Positions 18,084 through 26,703 of a stretch of 57,832 nucleotides of DNA are shown piece by piece (within the stretch, counting starts at the first letter, position 1; the number at the start of each line of letters is the position of its first letter). The notes beneath the pieces were generated by a model. It was not told where the DNA came from, searched no databases, and was given only the letters and a program-made list of their open reading frames with translations. The DNA comes from Verrucomicrobia bacterium UBA673. Lineage in GTDB: Bacteria; Verrucomicrobiota; Verrucomicrobiia; Limisphaerales; UBA1096. The stretch lies in assembly GCA_002299785.1 (NCBI GenBank), contig DBNL01000070.1:1-57832 (forward strand), in the 5' to 3' direction. The position numbers and the translations under genes are program-made.

Positions 18084-19196
18084 ATGCAACGTAAGGATCG
18101 CTACATCATCATCATGGCAGGTGGCCGCGGTGAACGCTTTTGGCCGGTCAGCCGCGAGCGCAAGCCCAAGCAGCTTATCACCCTGTTGGGAGATCGCTCG
18201 TTTCTGCAGCAGACGGTCGACCGCGTGAAGCCGGTCGCACCGCTCGAGAATATTCTCATCATCACCAACGCCATTCAGGCCGCCGCCGTTCGCCGTCAGT
18301 TACCCGAGTTGCCCAAGCGCAATATCATTGGCGAGCCGTGCGGTCGTGACACTTGCGCTGCGGTGGCGTTGGGCGCGGCACTGGTCGGTGCCCGGTCCGG
18401 GAACGGTGTGATGGCTGTGCTGCCGGCCGACCATGTTATTCCCAATGAGGCCAAGTTTCGCCGCGTGCTGATCGATTCGATGGCATTGGCCAAGCGCGAG
18501 CCGGCACTTGTCACCATCGGCATCCAGCCGCACGAGCCGGCTACCGGCTACGGCTACATTCAGGTTGGCAACAAGCTGGCCAAGTCCTCAGCCAGATCGC
18601 TCAAGTCTACTTTCTTCACCGCTAAAAAGTTTGTCGAAAAGCCGAATCTCGCCACGGCCAAGCGCTATATCAAGAGCAACAATTACCGCTGGAACGCCGG
18701 GATGTTCATTTGGTCGTACGAGACCATAGCCGTTGAGTTGTGCCGACAACAACCGAAGCTGTTCGCTGCGGCTGAGAAATGGCGGGGCATCCGTGGTTTG
18801 GCCAAACTCAATGCAGCCCTGGCCAGGGACTATCCTAAGCTGGAAAAGATTTCCGTCGATTACGCCATCATGGAGAACGCGCTAAACATCGTCTGTGCGG
18901 ACGGTGTCTTCGGTTGGGACGACCTCGGTTCATGGCCGGCCCTGGCGCGGCATCTCAAGCCGGATGCGGACGGCAATTGCACCGTAGGTGACCTTGTGCA
19001 AGTCGACTCGGCGAACAACGTCGTGTTCGACGCCCGCACGCGAAACCGCGCACAGATTGTGTTGGTGGGCATCAGTGAAATGATCGTCGTGCAGACCGAC
19101 GACGCGATGCTCGTCGCCCGCAAGTCCGAGTCGCAAAAAATAAAACAAATCCTTGCCCACTTGGCCAAGACCAAGCGTTTCGCCCACTTGGTTTGA
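18084..19196 (+). CDS. manC: Mannose-1-phosphate guanylyltransferase
   Basis: Makes GDP-mannose from mannose-1-phosphate and GTP for surface glycans. The nucleotidyltransferase signature MAGGRGERFWPVSRERKPKQ is at 11-30, followed by GEPCGRDTCAAVALGA, LPADHVI, FVEKPN and WNAGMFIW; VDYAIMEN and GWDDLGSW are also conserved. At 370 residues it is the short form without a phosphomannose isomerase domain. Copies of the dispersed word lie at 18486-18494 (LAKR) and 19160-19169 (LAKT). Confidence 0.94.
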   Translation: MQRKDRYIIIMAGGRGERFWPVSRERKPKQLITLLGDRSFLQQTVDRVKPVAPLENILIITNAIQAAAVRRQLPELPKRNIIGEPCGRDTCAAVALGAALVGARSGNGVMAVLPADHVIPNEAKFRRVLIDSMALAKREPALVTIGIQPHEPATGYGYIQVGNKLAKSSARSLKSTFFTAKKFVEKPNLATAKRYIKSNNYRWNAGMFIWSYETIAVELCRQQPKLFAAAEKWRGIRGLAKLNAALARDYPKLEKISVDYAIMENALNIVCADGVFGWDDLGSWPALARHLKPDADGNCTVGDLVQVDSANNVVFDARTRNRAQIVLVGISEMIVVQTDDAMLVARKSESQKIKQILAHLAKTKRFAHLV

Positions 19197-19218
19197 CTCG
19201 CACCCAGAATCCGACAAG

Positions 19219-20169
19219 ATGATTTCCACGCTGCATTTCGACAACGCCCGGATCGCCCAGCAACTTTTCAGCAATAACCCAAGGAACCTCCAGATGCTTG
19301 AGGTGCGGATGAGCGTCAAGGCGACCAATCGTGACGGCTGGATCAAGCTCGATGGCGATGAGGCCGACGTGGCGAGGGCCACGGGGTTGTTCCAGTCGCT
19401 TGAGGGAGCGCTCAAGGCCGGAGTGGCGATCCGCAACCGCGATTTCAGCTATGCACTGAACACCGTGTTGAACGATGGGCCGGAGGCGCTGGAGGGGCTG
19501 TACTCGATCACGCTGCAAACCTCCGCGCGCAAACCGGTGGTTCACCCCAAGACGATCGGGCAGAAACGCTACATCGAGGCGATTCAAAATCACGATGTGA
19601 CTTTCGGTGTGGGCCCGGCCGGCACCGGCAAAACCTTCCTCGCGATGACGCTGGCGGTCATCTCGTTGAAGGAGGAAAAAGTATCGCGCATCATCCTCAC
19701 TCGCCCGGCGGTTGAGGCTGGCGAGGCGCTCGGTTTTTTGCCGGGCGACTTGCAGGAGAAACTTGATCCTTATCTGCGGCCACTGCACGACGCATTGCAG
19801 GATTTGTTGCCGATGGAGGAGGTGCAGAAACACATGGAGCGGGGCACGATCGAGATTGCACCGCTGGCCTACATGCGGGGCCGTACGCTCAACAACGCCT
19901 TCATCATTCTCGACGAGGCGCAGAACTCCACTGCCGAGCAGATGCTGATGTTCCTGACGCGGCTGGGTTTCAATTCTAAGGTGGTTATCACCGGCGACCC
20001 GACACAGATCGACTTGCCGCCAAGCAAAACCTCAGGCCTCATCGAGGGGCCGGCTGCCTTGGCCAAGGTCGAGGGGATCGCTCATTGCAAATTTAAGAAA
20101 CAGGACGTGGTGCGTCACCCGCTCGTTGCGCGGATCGTGCAGGCGTACGAGGACCATCGCAAAAGCTGA
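19219..20169 (+). CDS. PhoH-family ATPase
   Basis: Cytoplasmic PhoH/YbeZ-type ATPase, 316 residues from ATG 19219; the frame extends upstream to 19153 but that would overlap manC. N-terminal KH-like region, then Walker A GPAGTGKT (about 132-139), LTRPAVEAGEALGFLPGDLQEK, Walker B FIILDEAQN and TGDPTQIDLP. In many bacteria it is encoded next to YbeY, as here (2-bp gap), and is linked to rRNA maturation and ribosome quality control. CCTTGGCCAAGG at 20057-20068 is a palindrome copy, read as ALAKV. Confidence 0.95.
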   Translation: MISTLHFDNARIAQQLFSNNPRNLQMLEVRMSVKATNRDGWIKLDGDEADVARATGLFQSLEGALKAGVAIRNRDFSYALNTVLNDGPEALEGLYSITLQTSARKPVVHPKTIGQKRYIEAIQNHDVTFGVGPAGTGKTFLAMTLAVISLKEEKVSRIILTRPAVEAGEALGFLPGDLQEKLDPYLRPLHDALQDLLPMEEVQKHMERGTIEIAPLAYMRGRTLNNAFIILDEAQNSTAEQMLMFLTRLGFNSKVVITGDPTQIDLPPSKTSGLIEGPAALAKVEGIAHCKFKKQDVVRHPLVARIVQAYEDHRKS

Positions 20170-20171
20170 AG

Positions 20172-20672
20172 ATGCCACTTACCGTCCGTAGCCGCCAAAA
20201 GAGTCATCCCGCCGATGCATGGCTGCTGCGGCGCTTGGCCAAGTGGACGCTTGCCGAGACTGGGCCTGACCAGGCTGTCGAGTCGGGAGCGCACGAGCTG
20301 GGGGTCTACCTCGTTGATCCGGTCGAGATGGCCAGGGCCAACTGGGATTATTTGCAGCACGACGGGCCGACCGACGTGATCACTTTCGACTACGGGGAGT
20401 CGGGTGACACACCCAAGCCTGGACCGATCCTCGGCGACATTTTCATCTGCCCCATGGTGGCGGAGGAGTTTGCGCGAAAGTACAAAACCTCATGGGCGAA
20501 GGAGGTGGCGCGGTACTTGATCCACGGTATCCTGCATCTGCGCGGGTACGACGACTCGGCACCGGAGCTGCGGCGGACGATGAAACGGGAGGAAAACCGA
20601 CTGATGACGGCGGCGGCAGGACGCTTTCCCTTGAGCCGCTTGGCGAGAGGGACTAGGGTGGTTGGCAGATGA
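20172..20672 (+). CDS. ybeY: Endoribonuclease YbeY (rRNA maturation factor)
   Basis: Zinc-dependent RNase for 16S rRNA 3' processing and ribosome quality control. The core PTDVITFDYG and GDIFICPMVAEEFA segments are present, and the metal motif is HGILHLRGYDD with His118 and His122. The third ligand position, His in E. coli (HGTLHLxGYDH), is Asp128 here. Length 166 residues is normal. It follows phoH by 2 bp and its TGA overlaps the next ATG. CTTGGCCAAG at 20234-20243 is read as LAKW. Confidence 0.9.
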   Translation: MPLTVRSRQKSHPADAWLLRRLAKWTLAETGPDQAVESGAHELGVYLVDPVEMARANWDYLQHDGPTDVITFDYGESGDTPKPGPILGDIFICPMVAEEFARKYKTSWAKEVARYLIHGILHLRGYDDSAPELRRTMKREENRLMTAAAGRFPLSRLARGTRVVGR

Positions 20673-21391
20673 TTAAGCGAGCGACTGTGCTTGGGCGGAC
20701 GCGACGGAATTTTTTCACCGGCTTGGCTGTTGTGCTGCCGGTCATTATCTCGATCGGCGTGGCGCTTTGGCTGTTCAACCAAGCGGTTGCTGTTTCCGAC
20801 ATTTTGCTTTTTCCGTTCAAGTATATTCCCGGTTTGGACGCGGAGCATATTTGGAAAGATGCCATCGACGGCAAGCCGGGCAAGGAGTTGTATTGGTGGT
20901 GGGAAGTGATTGCCATTCTCGAGGCTGTCACGTTGACCGGGCTTCTCGGTTTTTTTACACGCTATTACATTGGCAAAAAATTGGTGCAGCTAATGGATTA
21001 TATCCTGCTCAATGTGCCGCTGCTTGGGAAAATCTACGGCACGGTCAAGCAGGTCAATCAGGCGTTCGCGGGTGAGAATAAATCCAATTTCAAGCAAGTG
21101 GTTATGGTCGAGTTTCCGCGCAAGGGGCTGCACTCGGTCGGCTTCGTCACGGCCGAGCAGGTGAAAACCGACGAGGGTGAAAGCATCATCAGCATTTTCG
21201 TGCCCACTACGCCAAACCCCACCACCGGCTTCCTGCTCGTGCTGCCGGAGAGCAAAGTGGTCAAGCTAGACATGTCGGTAGCCGACGGCATCAAGTATAT
21301 CGTCAGCCTCGGCGCGGTGCCGCCGGAAAACGCGAGCGGCATTCAGGCGGCGTTCAAGTCACAGGCGGCGAGAATGTTGGCCGATGGATGA
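20669..21391 (+). CDS. DUF502 family membrane protein
   Basis: 240 residues. N-terminal helix FFTGLAVVLPVIISIGVALWLF, a second helix around residues 75-97, then the family segment NVPLLGKIYGTVKQVNQAF and a soluble domain with VEFPRKGLHSVGFVT and FVPTTPNPTTGFLLVLPES, all typical of DUF502. The function of the family is unknown; plant members (COV1 type) are linked to protein trafficking. The ATG overlaps the ybeY stop (ATGA), and recO begins inside its last codons, so the three genes are translationally coupled. Confidence 0.9.
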   Translation: MIKRATVLGRTRRNFFTGLAVVLPVIISIGVALWLFNQAVAVSDILLFPFKYIPGLDAEHIWKDAIDGKPGKELYWWWEVIAILEAVTLTGLLGFFTRYYIGKKLVQLMDYILLNVPLLGKIYGTVKQVNQAFAGENKSNFKQVVMVEFPRKGLHSVGFVTAEQVKTDEGESIISIFVPTTPNPTTGFLLVLPESKVVKLDMSVADGIKYIVSLGAVPPENASGIQAAFKSQAARMLADG

Positions 21392-22019
21392 GCGCGCCAC
21401 CGGTCTGGTCCTGCGTGTTTTTTCGCTGACAGAAACCAGTCTCGTCGTTCATTGGCTCAGCCCCGTGGCCGGCCGCATCGGCACCGTGGCCAAAGGCGCG
21501 CGTCGGCTCAAGTCCCCGTTTCGGGGCAAGCTCGACCTGTTTCACCTTGCTGAGTTCAGCTTCCGCCGCAGCCGCCGCTCCGAACTTCACACGCTTTGCG
21601 AAGTTTCGCTGACGGAGTCGTTTCCTAACCTGCGCACCGATGTCGATCTGCTCGACTGCCTCGCCCGTGCCACGAAGCTGCTGACGCGATCCACAGAGGA
21701 GCAGACTCCCCTCCAGGCCGAGTTTGACTTATTGCTTGAACTGGTGCGGCGGCTTAACGGCGGCGGGGCGGTGGAGTTTTGGCTCAGCGTGTTCGAGGTC
21801 AAGTTTCTGGTGAGTCAAGGGCAGGAGCCCGATTGGGCCAAGGCCAAGCTCGACCTCGGCACACGCGCTGTCGGCGTAAAAATGGCCTCCGCCGGCTGGG
21901 GCGACTTGGCCAGGCTGCGGCCGAGCGAGGTGCAGCTTCGACGCCTGGCCGGTTTCCTCGATACCTTCATTCGCCATCACGTTGGCCCGATTAAGTCCTT
22001 GGCCAAGCGCGCGAACTGA
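21384..22019 (+). CDS. recO: DNA repair protein RecO
   Basis: Mediator that loads RecA on SSB-coated DNA with RecR. The N-terminal OB-fold segment TGLVLRVFSLTETSLVVHWLSPVAGRIGTVAKGARR is diagnostic, followed by the helical domain. At 211 residues it is shorter than the usual 230-260 and lacks the four-Cys zinc module common in the C-terminal part. It starts 8 bp before the end of the DUF502 gene. The gene ends in the dispersed word (CTTGGCCAAGCGC, 21998-22010), read as the C-terminal SLAKRAN. It converges on clpB with a 7-bp gap and no terminator. Confidence 0.85.
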   Translation: MDERATGLVLRVFSLTETSLVVHWLSPVAGRIGTVAKGARRLKSPFRGKLDLFHLAEFSFRRSRRSELHTLCEVSLTESFPNLRTDVDLLDCLARATKLLTRSTEEQTPLQAEFDLLLELVRRLNGGGAVEFWLSVFEVKFLVSQGQEPDWAKAKLDLGTRAVGVKMASAGWGDLARLRPSEVQLRRLAGFLDTFIRHHVGPIKSLAKRAN

Positions 22020-22026
22020 GATCGAC

Positions 22027-24633
22027 TTACACTTCGAACGTCAGCTCGTCGTTGGCCAAGCCCACTCGGATGTGCTCGCCCGGCTTGAATTCGCCGTTTA
22101 GCAGTCGCGTGGCCAGTGGGTTGAGCAACTGCTCCTGAATGGTGCGCTTTAGCGGTCGCGCCCCGAACTGTGGATCGTAGCCCTCCCGGGCCAGCTGACG
22201 CTTGGCCTCGTTGCTGACCTCGAGCGTGAGTTGCTGCGCCTCGAGCCGCTTGGCTACTGACTTCAGTTGGATGTCTGTGATGACCGCGAGTTGCTCTTCT
22301 TCGAGGCTGTGGAATACGATTGTGTCGTCGATGCGATTGAGGAACTCTGGCCGGAAATGCTCCTTCAACTCAGCCTCGACTTTCTGCTCCATGCCCAGCC
22401 GGTCTGTGGCGCCGTCCGTTTTACCGTTGAGAAAATGTTCCTGAATGATATGGGAGCCGATGTTGCTGGTCATGATGACGATAGTGTTGCGGAAGTCGAC
22501 CGTGCGGCCCTGGCCATCGGTAAGCCGCCCATCGTCGAGTATCTGCAGGAAAATGTTGAAGACATCCGGGTGGGCCTTCTCGATTTCGTCGAACAGCACC
22601 ACGCTGTATGGCTTGCGCCGGACGGCCTCGCTGAGTTGCCCACCCTCCTCGTGACCGACGTAGCCCGGCGGTGCGCCGATGAGTCGCGCAACGGTGTGTT
22701 TTTCCATGTGCTCGCTCATGTCAATACGGATCATTGCCGATTCGTCGTCAAACAGAAACTCGGCTAGTGCGCGTGCGAGCTCGGTCTTGCCGACGCCGGT
22801 TGGCCCCATGAAAATGAATGAGCCAATCGGGCGGTCAGGATCCTGCAAACCACTCCGAGCTCGGCGCACTGCATCGGCGACGGCGCGCACCGCCTTGGCT
22901 TGGCCGATGACACGCTCGCCGATGCGCTCCTCCATCTCGACGAGTTTTTGCCGTTCGCCCTCGAGCATCTTGGTCACGTGGATGCCGGTCCACGCGGCGA
23001 CCACCTCGGCGATGTTCTCGTCGGTGACTTCTTCCTGCAACAGGCGCTTGGCCTGTCCGGATTGCTTAAGCGACACCTGCATAGAGATCAGTTTTTTCTC
23101 GAGGCCAGGGATGGTTTCGTATCGGATTTGCGCCGCCTGGTTGAGGTCGCCGTCTCGCTCGGCTTGTTCCTGTTCGCGATGGGCTTCCTCAAGTTGGCTG
23201 TTGACGATGCTGACGGCGTCGATGGATGCTTTCTCGTCTTGCCAACTCGACTTCAACTCGTTGGATTCTTTCTTCAAGTTGGCTAAAGTTTTCTCCAGCT
23301 TGGCCAGACGCTCCCTACTGGCGGCGTCCTTCTCCTTTTTCAGGGCCGTGCGCTCGATCTCGAGCTGCATGATTTGGCGCTCGAGTTGGTCGATCTCGGT
23401 CGGCATCGAGTCGAGTTCCATCCGCCGTCGCGCCGCCGCCTCGTCGATGAGGTCGATCGCCTTGTCCGGTAAAAACCGGTCGGTGATGTAGCGGTCGGAC
23501 AGGGTTGCGGCAGTGACTAGCGCGGCGTCCTGAATACGAATGCCGTGGTGAACCTCGTAGCGTTCCTTGAGTCCGCGCAAAATAGCGATGGAGTCCTCGA
23601 CAGTTGGCTCATCCACTTTCACCGGCTGGAAGCGGCGCTCGAGGGCAGGGTCTTTCTCGATATATTTGCGGTACTCGTCGAGCGTGGTCGCGCCGATGCA
23701 GCGAAGTTCGCCGCGGGCGAGTTGCGGCTTGAGCATGTTGGCTGCATCGGTTGCGCCTTCGGCAGCGCCGGCGCCGACGAGCGTATGTAGTTCGTCGATG
23801 AACAAAATAATCTGACCGTCGCTGGAGATGATTTCTTTGATGAACGCCTTGAGACGATCCTCGAATTCGCCTCGATATTTCGCGCCGGCAATCATCGCGC
23901 TGAGATCCATCACGATCAGCGTCTTGTTGTTGAGTGACTCCGGGACGTCGCCGCTGACGATGCGCCGTGCCAGGCCCTCTGCGATGGCTGTCTTGCCGAC
24001 GCCCGGCTCGCCGATGAGCACCGGATTGTTCTTCGTTCGACGGCTTAGTACCTGCATAACACGCCGAATCTCCTCGTCGCGGCCTATGATCGGATCGATT
24101 TTGCCCTGCTTGGCCAGGGCTGTCAGGTCGCGGCCGTATTTTTCCAGCGCCTGATACTTGTCCTCGGGCTTGGCATCGGTGACGCGCTGGTTGCCCCGCA
24201 CGTGGACAAGCGCATCGAGTAGGGTGTCGCGCTGGAAGTTGTGTTTTTTGAACACGCGGCCAAGCGCCGAACCACCCTTGGCCAGCAGGCCAAGTAGCAG
24301 GTGCTCGGTGCTGACATACTCGTCTTCCAGCTGCGTTGCCTCCTCCTGCGCTGCGTCGAGCGCCTGCTTCAACTCAGTGCTGAGGTACAGGTCAGCGGTG
24401 CTGGCGCCCTGTACCTTGGCGCGTTGGGCTAGCTCGCCCTTGAGATCGACCTGCAGCTTGGCCAGGTCCACCTCGATTCGCTTGAGCAGAGTGGGAATGA
24501 TGCCGTCCTGCTGCTGTGTCAGGGCCAGGGCGAGGTGCTCGCCATCGACCTCCTGCTGCGTGTGTTTATGCGCCAGTTTCTGCGCTGCCTCAATTGCTTC
24601 CTGTGATTTGATTGTCAGTTTGTCCAGTCTCAT
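22027..24633 (-). CDS. clpB: ClpB disaggregase (Hsp100)
   Basis: ATP-dependent chaperone that works with DnaK to dissolve protein aggregates. 868 residues with the N-terminal Clp_N repeat domain, first AAA+ with GEPGVGKT near residue 206, a long coiled-coil M-domain (about 400-530), second AAA+ with GPTGVGKT near 606, and the C-terminal D2-small domain. The M-domain length marks it as ClpB rather than ClpC. It has no IGL/IGF loop for ClpP. Gene ends with GLANDELTFEV, where a dispersed-word copy lies (22052-22060). No HrcA/CIRCE-like repeat is visible in the 5' region. Confidence 0.97.
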   Translation of the reverse strand: MRLDKLTIKSQEAIEAAQKLAHKHTQQEVDGEHLALALTQQQDGIIPTLLKRIEVDLAKLQVDLKGELAQRAKVQGASTADLYLSTELKQALDAAQEEATQLEDEYVSTEHLLLGLLAKGGSALGRVFKKHNFQRDTLLDALVHVRGNQRVTDAKPEDKYQALEKYGRDLTALAKQGKIDPIIGRDEEIRRVMQVLSRRTKNNPVLIGEPGVGKTAIAEGLARRIVSGDVPESLNNKTLIVMDLSAMIAGAKYRGEFEDRLKAFIKEIISSDGQIILFIDELHTLVGAGAAEGATDAANMLKPQLARGELRCIGATTLDEYRKYIEKDPALERRFQPVKVDEPTVEDSIAILRGLKERYEVHHGIRIQDAALVTAATLSDRYITDRFLPDKAIDLIDEAAARRRMELDSMPTEIDQLERQIMQLEIERTALKKEKDAASRERLAKLEKTLANLKKESNELKSSWQDEKASIDAVSIVNSQLEEAHREQEQAERDGDLNQAAQIRYETIPGLEKKLISMQVSLKQSGQAKRLLQEEVTDENIAEVVAAWTGIHVTKMLEGERQKLVEMEERIGERVIGQAKAVRAVADAVRRARSGLQDPDRPIGSFIFMGPTGVGKTELARALAEFLFDDESAMIRIDMSEHMEKHTVARLIGAPPGYVGHEEGGQLSEAVRRKPYSVVLFDEIEKAHPDVFNIFLQILDDGRLTDGQGRTVDFRNTIVIMTSNIGSHIIQEHFLNGKTDGATDRLGMEQKVEAELKEHFRPEFLNRIDDTIVFHSLEEEQLAVITDIQLKSVAKRLEAQQLTLEVSNEAKRQLAREGYDPQFGARPLKRTIQEQLLNPLATRLLNGEFKPGEHIRVGLANDELTFEV

Positions 24634-24717
24634 AGTGTCTGTTGTTGCGAACAGAACGCGGTCCGCATTACTTAATCAGATATAGTTTATACCACAAGTG
24701 GAGCTGGTGGGGAACAC

Positions 24718-24740
24718 AAAAAAACCGGGCAGAAGCCCGG
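24718..24740 (-). terminator. Intrinsic terminator of the small lipoprotein gene
   Basis: Stem GCCCGG / CCGGGC (24735-24740 and 24725-24730) with an AGAA-type tetraloop, followed on the minus strand by seven U (A-run 24718-24724). It lies about 25 bp past the stop of the 58-residue lipoprotein gene and upstream of clpB. Confidence 0.85.
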
Positions 24741-24765
24741 CAGGGGAAGGCTGTTTTTCTTGAAA

Positions 24766-24942
24766 TCAGCGGCGTTCCGAAATACTTCCCGGGATGCCGT
24801 GTTCCCAGGGTCGGGGCGTGTTCCAGGGTCGGGCGGACTTGTTTTCAGGGTCCGGCCCGATGCACCCCGAGGTCAGACCCAATGCCAGGCTCGCGAAGAG
24901 AATCGCGAAAAAGGAGAGGATGGCCCGGGCAAATGAACGCAT
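24766..24942 (-). CDS. Small lipoprotein, 58 residues
   Basis: Starts at ATG 24942 (MRSFARAIL; an in-frame GTG at 24966 is also possible). A hydrophobic signal (SFFAILFASLALGL) ends in the lipobox LTSGC with lipidation at about Cys27. The short mature peptide has DPENKSARPWNTPRPWEHGIP. I recall similar RPWN-x-P-x-x-WE-x-G tails on small verrucomicrobial lipoproteins, but cannot confirm this here. A good intrinsic terminator follows directly, which supports expression as its own unit. Function unknown. Confidence 0.65.
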   Translation of the reverse strand: MRSFARAILSFFAILFASLALGLTSGCIGPDPENKSARPWNTPRPWEHGIPGSISERR

Positions 24943-25079
24943 AAAGTTGCTAACGAAACAGGTCACCAGTCAGCACTGCAATAGCCATACTAAAACAAAA
25001 GAGAATGACAGGCTCTTGATTGATAACATTCTTGTTTCTGTATGCCATGAGTTAGTAGACTTCAAATAAAAGTGCCGGT

Positions 25080-25844
25080 TTAGTTGCCGACGATGACGAG
25101 GTCGCCGGTCTGTATTTCATCCTGTTTCCAGTCGGGGAGGATGTTGGCGATGCTGTGATCATTTTTGACGTCAAGAATGCGTAGTTTGCCGATGAGTTTT
25201 TCGCCTCGGCTAACGAGCAACTCGCCGTGTTCCCGAGCGCCTTGGCTTTCGCCGATGTCCAGCACGACGAAATCGAACTGTGCATCCACTGCGGTGACAG
25301 TACCGTGGAGGTTTTGTGGCAGGGTGACTTTCACTGAAGTGCCGGTGTAACGGGACAACTCAACCCCGGTTTTCTCGATTTGACTCAGAAGAATTTCGTT
25401 TTCTGCTTTAAAATTATCCCGTTGGTTGTTGACTTCGGCGAAGTTAGCCAGCTTTTGCCTGATTTGTTCCTGTGTGCCATTGGCCTGCTGGAATAGTCGC
25501 CAAGACTCACTGAACTTTCTTGCCTCAACAAGTTCGGCATTGAGCCTGTTCGCGTTAGCTTCGTGCCCGTCGGCACGCTGCCTTTGAGCGACGAGATTTT
25601 TTTCCGCTGTGCCTAATCTTTCCTTGGCGTTATTGGCTTCGGATTGAGCGTTGGTCATTAAACGTTTTGCTTCTTCCTCCGCAGCTTCTGCTTTAACCAA
25701 TTGATTTTCGGTATCTCTAAGATCATTTTCGGTGTCTGCCAAGTTGGTGCTCAGGCCGTCAATCTTGCTCTTTACATTGCTTACGGCAATGAACCCTCCC
25801 CCGAGTAATGCCAAAATTGTTAAAACTAAAAATATTCGAACCAT
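25080..25844 (-). CDS. Membrane-anchored coiled-coil protein, function unknown
   Basis: 254 residues. An N-terminal signal-anchor (IFLVLTILALLGGGFIAV) is followed by a coiled coil of about 135 residues rich in Ala, Glu, Asn and Lys (around 25-160), then a small beta-rich C-terminal domain (VKVTLPQNLHGTVTAVDAQFDFVVLDIG ... GDLVIVGN). This layout, membrane anchor plus coiled coil plus beta barrel, resembles MreC-like cell-shape proteins, but I see no diagnostic motif. The gene is more AT-rich than its neighbours. It stands alone, with 91 bp to the cyclic-nucleotide gene. Confidence 0.8.
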   Translation of the reverse strand: MVRIFLVLTILALLGGGFIAVSNVKSKIDGLSTNLADTENDLRDTENQLVKAEAAEEEAKRLMTNAQSEANNAKERLGTAEKNLVAQRQRADGHEANANRLNAELVEARKFSESWRLFQQANGTQEQIRQKLANFAEVNNQRDNFKAENEILLSQIEKTGVELSRYTGTSVKVTLPQNLHGTVTAVDAQFDFVVLDIGESQGAREHGELLVSRGEKLIGKLRILDVKNDHSIANILPDWKQDEIQTGDLVIVGN

Positions 25845-25935
25845 GCGATTTTATTTCCTAAAAGGACCTGCAAAATAGCGACCAGGCGGTCTGGTGTCAA
25901 CGGTCTGTTTTGAACTATTTTTGGCTGAAATACCG

Positions 25936-26655
25936 TTACAACCAAAGAAACTCTGAGCTGACCTTGTTTTGGAGCCTATCATTCCCGGCAACCATGCGGT
26001 CAGCCATGATTTGGCCTAGCGCAAACAGCACGGGCGAGGCCAGCTTTGGCTGGGTTTGCATCATGCCCCGGAACGCCTCGGTGGACATGAAGAGCAGTTG
26101 GCACCGGGTCAGGGCCAATATATCTGCTGAGCGCTGGGTTTGGCTGAACATGGCCACTTCGCCGATGAAGCTGCCAGCCTTGACCGTGGCGAGGGTGGTG
26201 TCCTGCCCCGCGGCAATAATCCGGACGCGGGTTTCACCGGAGAGGATCATGAACAGGCCGTCGCCGGGGCTGCCTTTTTTCATGATGATGCCGCCTTCCT
26301 CGATCTCCATCACAGAGCAGTGGCTGATGAACTGCTCGAGCTCCGCTTGTCCAAGTCCAGCTAGTTGGTCAAATTGCCGGAGTTGCTCAACGGTGATAGA
26401 GTCGCTGGCTTGTCCAAGTTTGGTTGGCTTGAGAAGTGGTGCCTGGCTGGCGTGGTAGCTGGCCAATGCGTCGCCGAGGGGCGGCAGTGTCTTGGCCGGT
26501 TTCCAACTGTTTACTTCCTCGCTGAACACCCAGGTATCCGGCGTTACACGACCGTCGGCAACCCACTCGAGCAGGGTAACGAGCAGCACCGGCCCGTAAA
26601 CGACGTTGTCGCTGGCCCATACCTTGTAATTAATCTCTTCATTGTCTAGCGTCAT
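25936..26655 (-). CDS. Cyclic-nucleotide-binding protein with N-terminal GYF-like domain
   Basis: 239 residues. Residues 1-65 resemble the GYF_2/DUF4339 fold (VVYGPV...LLEWVADGRVTPDTWVFSEEVNSWKPA). Residues about 110-225 form a cNMP-binding domain: EGGIIMKKGSPGDGLFMILSGETRVRI, then GSFIGEVAMFSQTQRSADILALTRC, with the phosphate-binding cassette GEVAMFSQTQRSA close to the FGEMALL-RSA consensus. There is no DNA-binding HTH, so it is not a CRP-type regulator. It may be a signalling or scaffold protein; no partner is evident nearby. Confidence 0.8.
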   Translation of the reverse strand: MTLDNEEINYKVWASDNVVYGPVLLVTLLEWVADGRVTPDTWVFSEEVNSWKPAKTLPPLGDALASYHASQAPLLKPTKLGQASDSITVEQLRQFDQLAGLGQAELEQFISHCSVMEIEEGGIIMKKGSPGDGLFMILSGETRVRIIAAGQDTTLATVKAGSFIGEVAMFSQTQRSADILALTRCQLLFMSTEAFRGMMQTQPKLASPVLFALGQIMADRMVAGNDRLQNKVSSEFLWL

Positions 26656-26703
26656 AAATCTATTATACCCTTCGCCGGGCTCGGCAGCGAGAGAAAAAAC
26701 GGC

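Noticed and set aside
24634..24717. CIRCE or sigma-32 promoter before clpB
   Set aside because: No TTAGCACTC-type inverted repeat and no CTTGAA/CCCCAT pair; only an AT-rich stretch is visible.
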